Shown one piece after another: positions 57,301 to 64,000 of a stretch of DNA of 64,000 nucleotides. Made by a program: the position numbers and the translations under genes. Source of the DNA: Petrosia ficiformis (taxonomy: Eukaryota; Porifera; Demospongiae; Haplosclerida; Petrosiidae); the NCBI GenBank assembly GCA_947044365.1, contig OX345638.1, forward strand, positions 6,457,201 to 6,521,200, read 5' to 3'. Within the stretch, counting starts at the first letter, position 1. Each line of letters begins with the position of its first letter. The notes under the pieces are model-generated. The model was not told where the DNA came from and did not search any database. It was given only the letters and a program-made list of their open reading frames with translations.

Positions 57301-58188
57301 TTTAAAATTTATAAACCTACTCATTATATATTTACTCATCATTACATTGCAGAAGTATGTGTACTTAGACTGCAGTTACATGCACTACTTCTTCAGGGCC
57401 TAGTTTTCGAGCATACAGGAAAGTAGAGACACTAGTGCTATCAGCAGTGATTGATATGTTAAAGTGGGAGACTTTTTCTGAATATATGTTGTTTCAATAC
57501 TTTATTGCTTGTGACACAGCCTAAATAGGCATTCAAGATCCACCAATGGTGACTAAAAAGCAGACTCCACTTCAAACATAGTACACTACAGTGGACTCAG
57601 TGACTACCAATTATATACAAGCTTAGAAAGGCAATAATACAGTGCAAGAAGTCCTCTATTGCCATTTTAAAACATTAAAATTAACCCTTATATTTAAATA
57701 CGGAGTCATGACATGTGAATAACCTCTTTTTTTTTCTATATCAATACTCGTTTATTAATTTTTGGAAAGTTTAATTATAAGTGCATGCAATTACATGTAC
57801 ATTATAATTTATTTACAATTTTACCTTCACTGATTTTGTAGGCTTCCATGTTCCAAATTAACGTTTCTACCACAAATTCAGCCAAGTGTTTATCTCCCAT
57901 ATCCAGAAACACTTTAACAAGAGCTAGATATGTAGCATCACGGCCATTCTTTCTTTTCCATTGCCACAACATATGCAGTCTCCTTGATTTCTCACTTTTG
58001 AAATCACATTGAATAGCTTCTATATCAGGTGGCATGAAGCCAAAAAATGGGGCAGCATCGTCAAATCTAGTGATTTTTAGCATCAGAGCCAGGAAAAGCT
58101 TGTTGTTATCACATGGTTTCTCAAGACTACTTGGTAAGAGGCTAAATCGTGTTAACAAAATATCCAGTGGACTCTCTACTTCAGACAT
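44844..58188 (-). CDS. Death - RING remnant - TRAF zinc finger - transmembrane - ZU5 x2 protein (15 exons, 1,196 aa)
   Basis: Exons 58188-57825, 57108-57050, 56466-55792, 55710-55522, 53848-53560, 50641-50549, 49782-49717, 48943-48393, 48312-48166, 48111-47931, 47799-47734, 46960-46410, 45393-45253, 45198-45021 and 44884-44844 total 3,591 nt including the stop, with every phase agreeing. Domains: Death (about 20-115), an uncharacterised alpha/beta-like module (142-366), RING remnant (about 393-430), TRAF zinc fingers (about 450-505), one TM helix (about 529-550), ZU5 (580-740) and ZU5 again (895-1055). No signal peptide is seen. The families imply a membrane-anchored signalling adaptor; the ligand and topology are unknown. 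The name of a specific orthologue is not recognised. Confidence 0.8.
45420..45861. mobile_element. MITE with about 38-bp TIRs, copy 1
   Basis: ATGTGACCGAATTTGCGAAA..GGCTTATGGGATAA at the left and its inverse TTATCCAATAAGCCTGATTT..CAAATTCAGTCGCAT at the right. A second full copy is at 51107-51528; partial copies lie at 24233-24360 and about 56640-56780. It lies in an intron of the ZU5 gene. Confidence 0.85.
46410..46960 (-). CDS. ZU5 domain exon 2 (near-identical duplicate)
   Basis: 551 nt, phase 1-0, same length as the exon at 48393-48943 and differing at only about 20-25 bases by eye (for example GDDCPFTLV against GDDSAFTLD, SLPPGSTTELHVK against SLLAGSTTELLVK). Splice sites are identical. 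Confidence 0.9.
47734..48312 (-). CDS. Post-ZU5 exons of unit 1 and linker of unit 2
   Basis: 48312-48166 (phase 0-0; HVSQKYRDCHLEDNFDFTVQ...), 48111-47931 (phase 0-1; IERTVIESYHPKNSSYIPHY...) and 47799-47734 (phase 1-1; AIEYENKETHNVIQ). Probably a small beta-rich domain after ZU5, in the position of the UPA domain of UNC5/PIDD/ankyrin proteins, but the sequence match to UPA is not clear. Confidence 0.72.
48393..48943 (-). CDS. ZU5 domain exon 1
   Basis: 551 nt, phase 1-0 (acceptor TTGCAAG, donor GTTGAG/GTTAGC). DGMQVVGEKSFTVTG leads into ZU5: LDWIKFGLRIEIPKGSLLAG, LLVKAIIGGDFILPPDCYLV, SSGPPYEFKEMEGGYFRPHS and the VHHFSCYTIGAI close. A post-ZU5 stretch contains NWKMIFTITKDEKSFVE. Confidence 0.9.
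49717..49782 (-). CDS. 66-nt linker exon before ZU5-1
   Basis: Phase 1-1. AIEYENKETHNVIQSTIDNK, identical in protein to the exon at 47734-47799 that precedes ZU5-2, which marks the start of the duplicated unit. Confidence 0.7.
49838..49879. repeat. 20-bp perfect hairpin with 2-nt spacer
   Basis: CCTGCCCAGAGGGAGTTATG at 49838-49857 and its exact inverse at 49860-49879. It stands in the intron upstream of the linker exon at 49782. GC-rich compared with its surroundings. Confidence 0.9.
50549..50641 (-). CDS. Transmembrane helix exon
   Basis: 93 nt, phase 1-1. GWFGIAVSAIFLLLAMLIAF continuing SFIIKWYWIYS: about 22 hydrophobic residues with Lys and Trp/Tyr at one end, a single-pass membrane segment carried entirely by one exon. 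Acceptor TTTACACAG, donor TTCAG/GTACAT. Confidence 0.75.
51107..51528. mobile_element. MITE with about 38-bp TIRs, copy 2
   Basis: TATGTGACTGAATTTGCGAA... to ...TTCGCAAATTCGGTCACATA. Followed directly by the GTTCGAACCCGTGGGAAAGC repeat at 51545, as is the half copy at 24233-24360, so the two repeats travel together or form one composite element. Confidence 0.85.
51540..51595. repeat. Dispersed repeat GTTCGAACCCGTGGGAAAGC
   Basis: AGTTCGAACCCGTGGGAAAG..CATAGGGATGGCCCTACGGG..CATAA. Other copies at 24370-24420, 11467-11516, 46297-46342, 54830-54860, 55250-55293 and, inverted, near 29790-29812. GTTCGAACCC resembles a tRNA B box (GGTTCGAANCC), so these could be SINE pieces, but no A box was found at the right distance. 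Confidence 0.55.
53560..53848 (-). CDS. TRAF-type zinc finger exon
   Basis: Phase 0-1, acceptor CTGTTAG, donor GCAG/GTGAGT. After VCIDNFTTILDKRTQ the exon shows VRCENPDCIWKGKLGELHRH followed by DKCQYV and CRYGCGKYYHRHSLQFHEQE then C: the C-x4-C-x11-H-x5-C and C-x3-C-x11-H-x4-C spacing of TRAF zinc fingers. A Lys-rich segment (EEKMEKKR) follows. Confidence 0.88.
53880..54070. repeat. Dispersed repeat GTATCCCTATGACTG / CTTGTAGAACTTTAGGAATA
   Basis: Same sequence order as at 23680-23890 and 50875-51060 (AGAGAAAAAA..TCCCTATGACTG..TTGTGGT, then CATTCAGTAATCATGGCTGA, then CCTTGTAGAACTTT). Inverted pieces lie near 30020-30060 and 30370-30440. It is intronic in both large genes. Confidence 0.65.
55522..55710 (-). 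CDS. RING-type exon (incomplete zinc ligands)
   Basis: Phase 0-0, acceptor ATATAG, donor TGTCAG/GTATTA. SLKCPVCLLILREPHQLTCC then GVLICQ: the first half of a TRAF-like RING. The His usually found after the third Cys (C-x-H) is replaced (CCGVLIC), and the usual C-P-x-C before the TRAF fingers is absent from the next exon. E3 activity is therefore doubtful unless an exon was missed in 53849-55521. Confidence 0.75.
55792..57108 (-). CDS. Linker exon and 225-codon alpha/beta-like module
   Basis: 57108-57050 (DLPVDSSQISSDPLNEQLKP, phase 1-0) and 56466-55792 (phase 0-0). The larger exon starts with helical sequence (FERKRNELVLLFDKITEILI, KLKFFLRLYEELR) and ends with a compact segment whose strands read VMVRKVKRGNSVILICYAPP and VLSITIGGDVILE. 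From memory, similar segments occur next to Death domains in sponge proteins, but I cannot name the domain. Splice sites are strong. Confidence 0.78.
57825..58188 (-). CDS. Death domain first exon
   Basis: Start codon at 58188-58186 (MSEVESPLDIL), donor GTGAAG/GTAAAA. Death-domain pattern: LFLALMLKITRFDDAAPFFG, MPPDIEAIQ, SRRLHMLWQWKRKNGRDATY and KVFLDMGDKHLAEFV, with the usual Leu-Trp helix and the K-D-A-T-Y-x-x-L segment. The start was chosen as the first Met of the open frame; the TTTACTGTTTAAATTAG stretch just upstream has stops. Confidence 0.85.
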
Positions 58189-58747
58189 CTTTACTGTTTA
58201 AATTAGATTGTTACTTTCTCTATAGTGATAAACAATCCATGGTTAGTCATGAATGTTGCATAATGCATTATATTCACATCTACATGAAAGTTCATGACAT
58301 TTAGTTCTTCCCAATACATCTAATTGTTGTCTGTTCAAACTTGAAAATCAATATTAAATGACAAGATCACATCAACATGCTACCCTCCCTGCTACTTATA
58401 CATGTATTTATACAAGCCATAGAAACTAATTCAACAGGGATATGAATCCCACCTGGATGAAGTTGCAACAAATCAATTTAATTCTTTTACTAGAGATACA
58501 CTGCCTGGTAAATCTTTGCTTGGCTTAACACACTTTAAAAGGTGTAGGTAGGGGATCAACTAAAAAGAACGATCACAGCATCGGGCGACTTAGCAAAAGT
58601 CATGTGGTGAGCCACGCCTATCATGTGACTTCCGGTGGGCGCGGTTCAACTTTCTTCAAGGTGAAGGTGACAGATCTTTTGTGAGTTGGTGGTTTTTATA
58701 AAAACCTTTGAAGGAGAACGAAGAAAAGATATAAAGAAAAGAAGCTT

Positions 58748-59624
58748 TTAAAAAAGCTGGTAAACAAAAACAATTACTTGCACGGAATTGCAACTGTACA
58801 AGGTAGAGACTGGGTATATTTCAGCAATACATTGACAGAGACCTTGGAAAGCTTGTCGATGTGTTGACCCATACCTCTCCCTCCACATGTGCTCATCGAG
58901 GTAGGATTCTAAATGATCACTATGACATCCCTGCATTCTTTTTAATTTAGTTTTTACATTATTCCAATAACTCTCGATGTTTTGAGTATGTACTCCAGTT
59001 GCTGGGTCTACAAAGTGTAGGGAGTGATTGACGTGTTGATGTTGAGTAATATTAGGTAGTGTGTTGATTCTATTGTAAGCTGCCCATTCATCGGAGTGAA
59101 TAATGGTGCCACTCAAGCACCAATCTCTTATAATTGGCAAGAGTGTGGCTGCATCTCTTCTGGGAACTAGTCTCATCACTCCAAGAGCTGGATTACGTGA
59201 TGTGTCTACCATTCCAAACACCCAGTTTTCAGATCTTGCTGGCCGACCACGGTGGTTTTTAGGCTTGTGCGAAAACATTGACTCGTCAATCTGAACAACC
59301 ACTCCTGGTCCTCCCAGTTTGACAGCATTTGGATTGGCTCGTGCTTCACTGAGTAGTTTTGTTGAGCAAACTTCTCTGAACCACTGATATATATCAATAG
59401 CAGTGCGTTCAGAAATCTCTGCTTCGTCAGCAGCATCTCCAACTGGCCTTTCTCTGCTCCACATTTGCATCACTAATAGCCACTTCTGTAAGGTCAACCG
59501 TGACTTGGTGAAAAAACTATTGTGTCTGATTGATTTCATGGTCTTACAATCCGGACATCTAAATGTAAACCCATCACTGGACCCTTCTGTACTCCTAGTC
59601 TTGAACTCCATCTGAGTACCACAC
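58748..59624 (-). mobile_element. Merlin-superfamily transposase, intact-looking last exon
   Basis: Reads C-G-T-Q from a splice acceptor (59625, ACACAG/G) into MEFKTRS and runs 287 codons from 59611 to the stop at 58748. Features of the IS1595/IS1016-like Merlin DDE family: a zinc ribbon (CGTQ...FRCPDC), a winged-helix-like ERPVGDAADEAEISERTAID, and catalytic Asp in VVQIDESMFSHK, Asp in GTIIHSDEWAAYNR and Glu in THTQNIESYW-type VHTQNIESYWNNVK. No stop or frameshift. The upstream exon with the start and the terminal repeats were not recognised. It lies 0.56 kb upstream of the Death-domain gene in the same orientation. Confidence 0.88.
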
Positions 59625-59939
59625 CTGTGTTACAAGAATAACTATTTATACTTCTATTCCGTTCCTTATTTTAATGTATTATTTGAGACTGAGCCTGACA
59701 AAATCACCTTTACAACAATGTTTTACATAATTCATGCATGTAAGGCTTCATGTACTGCAATATCGTTCCCTTAATATAGCTTAGGTTGTTTACTATTAAT
59801 TTAATCCCTGCAATTTCATTTAAGTTTGTTGGTAACCAAGTTATCTTTACATCAAAAACACAGTCGCAGTTTGTGATGAAACGTCGATATTATATTCACT
59901 TATGGAAAGTATCATGGAATGATAGCTGACATAGCAGGT

Positions 59940-59969
59940 AACTTTATATATATATATATATATATATAT
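59940..59969. repeat. (TA)n microsatellite
   Basis: About 15 TA units; a similar tract follows the MITE at 9634-9665. Confidence 0.9.
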
Positions 59970-60110
59970 CTCCCTGGGTTCAGTAAACCCCTCTAATAGG
60001 TGTGACCATTTTGTATAATGTGGAATTAAACTAACTAAACTACACAAAATTGTTTGTTTTGCAGGGGAAGGAGAAAAAAAGGAAACAGCGGAAACGGCGT
60101 TGTGGTTCAT

Positions 60111-60218
60111 TTAGGGTAGAGTTAGGGTTTCCTTGTGGTTAGGGTTCAATCAGTATCAAGACCCAGATCACTTTGATACTGATTGAACCCCAACCACAAG
60201 GGAACCCTAACCCTAAAC
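60111..60218. repeat. Hairpin with telomere-like TTAGGG motifs
   Basis: The left arm 60111-60159 (TTAGGGTAGAGTTAGGGTTT..., GGTTAGGGTTCAATCAGTAT) is inverted at about 60172-60218 (ATACTGATTGAACCCCAACC...AACCCTAACCCTAAAC) with a 12-bp loop. TTAGGG occurs four times in one arm and CCCTAA twice in the other. Confidence 0.85.
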
Positions 60219-60900
60219 AATTCGTGTTCTTTCATAGCTTCTAAAACAGTTGGTAGAATGCGAGGTTTACTTTCGACTTTCATCTCTACATGATCCAGTA
60301 GAGCGTCTCCTCCTTTGGATATTACTGAAATCTTAGTAGGCCTGTCAATAACATGCTTTGAATACAGCATTTCAGTAAGTGAAATCAAGGTATGTCTAGA
60401 AACACTCAATACACTACAAATTAGGGCTGGGAACGAAGTTTCGAATATTCGAACCTTCGTTCGTTTACTGCGCATTCGAGGCAAAATTTGTCCCTTCGCG
60501 AAGTTTCGCTGCCACACCCACTTCAATGTTTGCACATGCGCACTTTTGCAATCTAAACGTGTGGTTAAAATTGTGGGTGTGTTCAAGAAAAGTTGAGGCC
60601 GAGTTGTTGGCTGTTTCTGCCTAAATTTTCATTCAAGCGATGCTAAATCCAAGTAGAAATAGTGACAGAAACAAGACTAGTACTTATTATAAAGCAATAA
60701 TCCAGTTTTGGAGGCATTATATTGCCAAACAAGGTAAGAGCAACATTGATAATAACACGTGCGAACCTTCGAAGGTTCGTTCATTTTTGCCGACGAAGCT
60801 TCGAAGGTTGTTTTTCTACCTTCGTCCCAGCCCTACTACAAATGGCATTGTGATGAGGTACTAAAACACAGCTTGCTACTCACTCTAGTAGTCAGTTTCA
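60219..60900 (-). other. Unrecognised coding-like fragment interrupted by a MITE
   Basis: On the minus strand, 60421-60219 is open and reads HTLISLTEMLYSKHVIDRPT, ISVISKGGDALLDHVEMKVE and ILPTVLEAMKEHEL, with protein-like composition. The MITE at 60422-60835 splits it from sequence at 60844-60900. I do not recognise the family. It may belong to the same transposon as the Merlin transposase or to a decayed gene. Confidence 0.35.
60422..60835. mobile_element. hAT-type MITE, AAGGTTCGAA family, best-preserved copy
   Basis: Ends TAGGGCTGGGAACGAAG and CTTCGTCCCAGCCCTA are inverted; perfect 8-bp target duplication CTACAAAT at 60414-60421 and 60836-60843. Length 414 bp. It is rich in CGAAGGTTCG motifs and has no coding capacity. 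Confidence 0.93.
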
Positions 60901-61116
60901 TAGGGGCGTGACAGTCTGGAGATAGGCCTGTCCCATTTTTTATTCATCTCCTATAAACGAGTACCTGGATATTAAAGAAACAGAACCAGATTCCAGACAT
61001 TCAGTTCGTAGATAATTATCTGGGTAATTGGGTATCCATCCCAGCCCTAGTTTAAGTGTTATTTAATATTATTATCACGTATAGCATTATTTGTTCATTA
61101 AATTTTAAAGTTTTAA

Positions 61117-61729
61117 GGTGGTACTAGGGAGTGGGCGGATGCGACTCCAATCAGTTTCAAAATAGAATATTATATAATATGACTCTAACCTGGTGTAATA
61201 GCAACCTTCATATCTTCTAATCACCTTTATAGGGTCCTGGAAGTGATAAAACATATATAAAATGTCCATTTTTGTAATCGCAATAAGTACAAAACGGAGA
61301 AAGCCACGCCCACCAGTCATGGCATGCACCAAGTACAATGCATTTAGAGAAAACAAATAGAGCCGTTTTCTGGAAATTCATTTTACTTTTATAGTTACAA
61401 GAGGCTGAAGAAAGCTGAATTCTGTAGCTTTTCACTGAAACCATAAAATCTACCTTTCTAGGCACTATCAAACTCCGATCTTTCTCAGAGACCAACTACA
61501 GTTACCCGCCATTGTTTCCCACCCACCGTCCCCTCCACCACCCGTGGGGCGTGTTTAGCTTTGTATCTGAAAATAAACTATCAGTCAAAACATTTAGGCC
61601 CAATAATTATACACCCGGGTGGGTGTGGCTTCCAAAAAATACAGAATTGAACCAGATTGTATGCAGCAAGAAGCTTGCAAGACTAGAAACTGATTGGAGT
61701 AGCATCCGCCCACGGAAAAGACTACAACC
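61117..61729. mobile_element. piggyBac-like MITE with TTAA target site
   Basis: Flanked by TTAA at 61113-61116 and 61730-61733. The ends are inverted: GGTGGTACTAGGGAGTGGGC then GGATGCGACTCCAATCAGTT at the left, and AACTGATTGGAGTAGCATCC then GCCCACGGAAAAGACTACAACC-type sequence at the right. It is absent from the partner duplication at 39.9 kb, which dates it after the duplication. No transposase. Confidence 0.75.
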
Positions 61730-61785
61730 TTAAATATGATATATAATATTATATAGTATATGTATACTTTATGATCACACTATAG

Positions 61786-63369
61786 AGACTTATATGAGAC
61801 GTGTTGTTAAACCATTAGAAGCATTACTAACTTCACACAAGAGAAAGATAGTGCTGTAAGTAATAATGTTACTATTAACAATCTGTGATAATCTTGCTAT
61901 TATTAGTAGTACATGTATGTGGTGATGTTATTATTAATAGTGTATGTTAATGTTACTATTTAATATTTATAGCCTATTGTATTATATATTAGGCTATAAA
62001 TAGTAACATTATACAATAGACTATATATAGTAACATTATACAATAGACTATAAATATTAACATTATACAATTGGCTGTAAATAGTAACTTCATACAATAG
62101 GCTATAAATAGTAGCACTACACAATAGGCTATAAATAGTAACATTATACAATGGGCTATAAATAGTAGCACTACACAATAGACTATAAATAGTAACATTA
62201 TACAATAGACTATAAATAGTAACATTATACAATATGCTATAAATAGTAACATTATACAATATGCTATAAATAGTAACATTATACAATAGGCTATAAATAG
62301 TGACATTATACAATAGACTATAATTAGTAACATTATACAATAGAGTGAATAGACTATAAATAGTAACATTAACAATAGGCTATAAATAGTAACATTATAC
62401 AATAGACTATAAATAGTAACATTATACAATATGCTATAAATAGTGACATTATACAATAGACTACAATTAGTAACATTATACAATAGGCTATAAATAGTAA
62501 CATTATACAATAGAGTGAATAGACTATAAATAGTAACATTAACAATAGGCTATAAATAGTAACATTATACAATAAAGTGAATAGACTATAAATAGCATTA
62601 TACAATAGGCTATAAATAGTAACATTATACAATAGACTATAAATAGTAGCATTACACAATTTGCACTATTTATAGTGTATTGTATAATGTTACTATTTAT
62701 ATAGTATACTGTTATAGTGTATAATAGTGTTACTTATTTATGTTTTATTATCTGATGTTAGCTTGATGCACCTTCTAATTATACACACACACATGCATAC
62801 ATACTTACATACTTACACACCCACACAAACATTTATATACATGTATATACATACATATGAAGGTAAATGCTGTTTGTTATGGTGCTAAGATTCTTATTCC
62901 TGGTGTTTTAAGGTTTGATGAAGGTATTGATCCTGGAATGGTATTGTTATAATGACGGCAAAAGGAGAGGCAGTAGCACTAGGTAAGAGAGAGATTAGAC
63001 ATGGTGAAAGGTTTTTCATTGATGGTTGCTTTAAAATATAATAGTATCATTATTATTTTTTATACTGGACATATCAACAAATTTTAGTATAATCAAAATC
63101 AATAATGGATACAAATTTATTGATACTACTTTCATTTCCTCCTTCTCTTTTTCATCCTCCTCCTCCTCCTCTTACTCATCCTCGTCATTTTTTTCTTCTC
63201 TTTTTCATCCTTCTACCCACCTTCTCCTCTCCTCCCTCTCTTCTCTTCAGCTATTGCTATCATGTCAACAGCTGAGATGGTAACTTGTGATCATGGATTC
63301 TGTGCTAAGATTAAAAGAGTTATTATGAGTAGAGATGTGTATCCTCGTAAATGGGGTCTAGGTCCAAAG
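61786..63369 (+). pseudogene. DKC1: Partial dyskerin copy (three exons, frameshifted)
   Basis: 61786-61855 corresponds to exon 40094-40173 but lacks 10 nt (GAGAAAGATAGTG against GAGAATAGTTATTAAAGAT). 62863-62982 corresponds to 40977-41097 with one base lost (GGAATGGTATTG), giving an early stop (TTATAATGA). 63251-63369 matches 41409-41527 and is intact. All splice sites are conserved. No other dyskerin exons follow before the window ends. Confidence 0.93.
61965..62700. repeat. Expanded minisatellite CTATAAATAGTAACATTATA
   Basis: About 25-28 degenerate units of roughly 26 bp (AATAGGCTATAAATAGTAAC), with the last units inverted near 62665-62700. The shorter ancestor is in the dyskerin intron at 40384-40760. 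Leu/Tyr/Ile-rich reading frames through it are repeat artefacts. Confidence 0.95.
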
Positions 63370-63411
63370 GTAAATGAATGTAGAAAATTAACTTAAATAG
63401 TTTGTTTTTTT

Positions 63412-63482
63412 AAGGAGGCAGTGTGGCATAGTGGTTAGAGCTTGAGCCTTCTGATCGATTGGTCAGTGGTTCAAATTCAGCT
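63412..63482 (+). repeat. tRNA-derived SINE head with A and B boxes
   Basis: GGCAGTGTGGCATAGTGGTTAGAGC contains an A box (TGGCATAGTGG), and GTCAGTGGTTCAAATTCAGC 35 bp later contains a B box (GGTTCAAATTC). Order and spacing fit a pol III tRNA-type promoter. It occupies the same intron position as the truncated copy at 41571. Confidence 0.8.
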
Positions 63483-64000
63483 ATGGTCATGCTGTTTCCT
63501 GGAAAGAGGGTGTCTGTTTTTCTGTGGAGTTCATTGCTAATGAGTAGATCTTCTTTGCCAAACTAGTTTAAGTTTTTTTTAAATTGTTGAATGAAGTATT
63601 TTTTATTTAATGTTGACTAATATGTGATGTATGTTATTTGGACAAACACAAATACTCTCAGAATATGAGAGTCCGTGATACAAATTATAATTTAGTTTCA
63701 TTAGGAAGTAAGCCTACATCATTTGGATATTAATCAAGGCATCATTGCTCACCAATGTACATCTATATGGCTAGAGATGTAGTGCTTATTAGTCTAACTT
63801 AGGTTTCCCATGGTTCATCCTGGTACATGTATAATACATGTAGCCTACTATTCTAAACTACAAGTAGATTGTTGTAGTATAAGGATGATAGAAGTTAGGA
63901 GGAGGAAACAAAATGACTTTTCCTTCCAGTGTTTCCTATGTGATGGGGAGTGCATCAGTGGTACATGATGTTTGGTCAACAATGTTCAATTGGTGTTATG
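63483..64000. other. No feature recognised at the right edge
   Basis: AT-rich sequence after the SINE head, possibly its body and the continuation of the duplicated intron. GGGGAGTGCATCAGTGGTAC at 63943-63963 recurs at 9822-9842, so another dispersed repeat begins here. No exon was found. Confidence 0.4.

Larger units (their letters stand above)
60965..63450 (+). repeat. Segmental duplication, copy 2 (partner 39865-41615)
   Basis: Starts with the same intron sequence (CATTCAGTTCGTAGATAATTA..., CCCAGCCCTAGTTTAAGTGT) and carries three dyskerin exon copies, the expanded minisatellite and the SINE. It differs by many substitutions and by the TTAA-flanked insertion at 61117-61729, so it is a real duplicate rather than an allele. 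Confidence 0.88.

Noticed and set aside
61960..62659. Three overlapping Leu/Tyr/Ile-rich open frames resembling membrane proteins
   Set aside because: They follow the 26-bp minisatellite unit and have no independent coding features.

Overview
This window is animal nuclear DNA. It is AT-rich, its genes are split into many short exons with GT-AG introns, and it is full of small DNA transposons, foldback repeats and microsatellites. The protein families present (ROC-COR GTPases, Death and CARD-like folds, ZU5 domains, RING/TRAF zinc fingers, dyskerin) and the style of their combination suggest a sponge, most likely a demosponge such as Amphimedon. That assignment is an inference from architecture, not from a marker gene.

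Three host loci explain most of the window. (1) From 31279 down to at least 516 on the minus strand, 34 exons can be chained with matching splice phases into one very large reading frame of about 2,800 codons. Its order is RING - CARD-like fold - ROC/COR GTPase - short coiled-coil exon - second ROC/COR GTPase - Death domain with repeated short exon pairs on both sides - coiled coil - ZU5 - acidic repeat exons - post-ZU5 domain. It runs off the left edge. (2) From 34959 to 44096 on the plus strand lie eleven exons of dyskerin (DKC1, the H/ACA pseudouridine synthase), from the middle of the catalytic domain through the PUA domain to a Lys-rich tail. The 5' exons are not visible. (3) From 58188 to 44844 on the minus strand a 15-exon gene gives a complete 1,196-residue frame: Death domain - alpha/beta-like module - RING remnant - TRAF zinc fingers - one transmembrane helix - two nearly identical ZU5 units. 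It converges on dyskerin, with 0.75 kb between the two stop codons.

The two minus-strand genes share the same C-terminal exon series (ZU5, then three exons with the same phases), so they are probably paralogous in that part. Together they look like a cluster of innate-immunity or cell-death adaptor genes that grew by exon shuffling and tandem duplication. Almost every internal boundary of gene 1 is phase 1.

The rest is repeats and remnants. There is a partial, frameshifted second copy of dyskerin (61.8-63.4 kb) and decayed copies of a dyskerin tail exon and of the RING gene (33.2-34.1 kb). Autonomous-type transposases include an intact-looking Merlin transposase (58.7-59.6 kb) and two broken hAT copies. 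Several non-autonomous elements have clear terminal repeats and target duplications. There is also an 80-bp perfect palindrome, a minisatellite present in both dyskerin copies, and many foldback elements. All exon boundaries are my reading of splice sites and phase; no transcript evidence was available.
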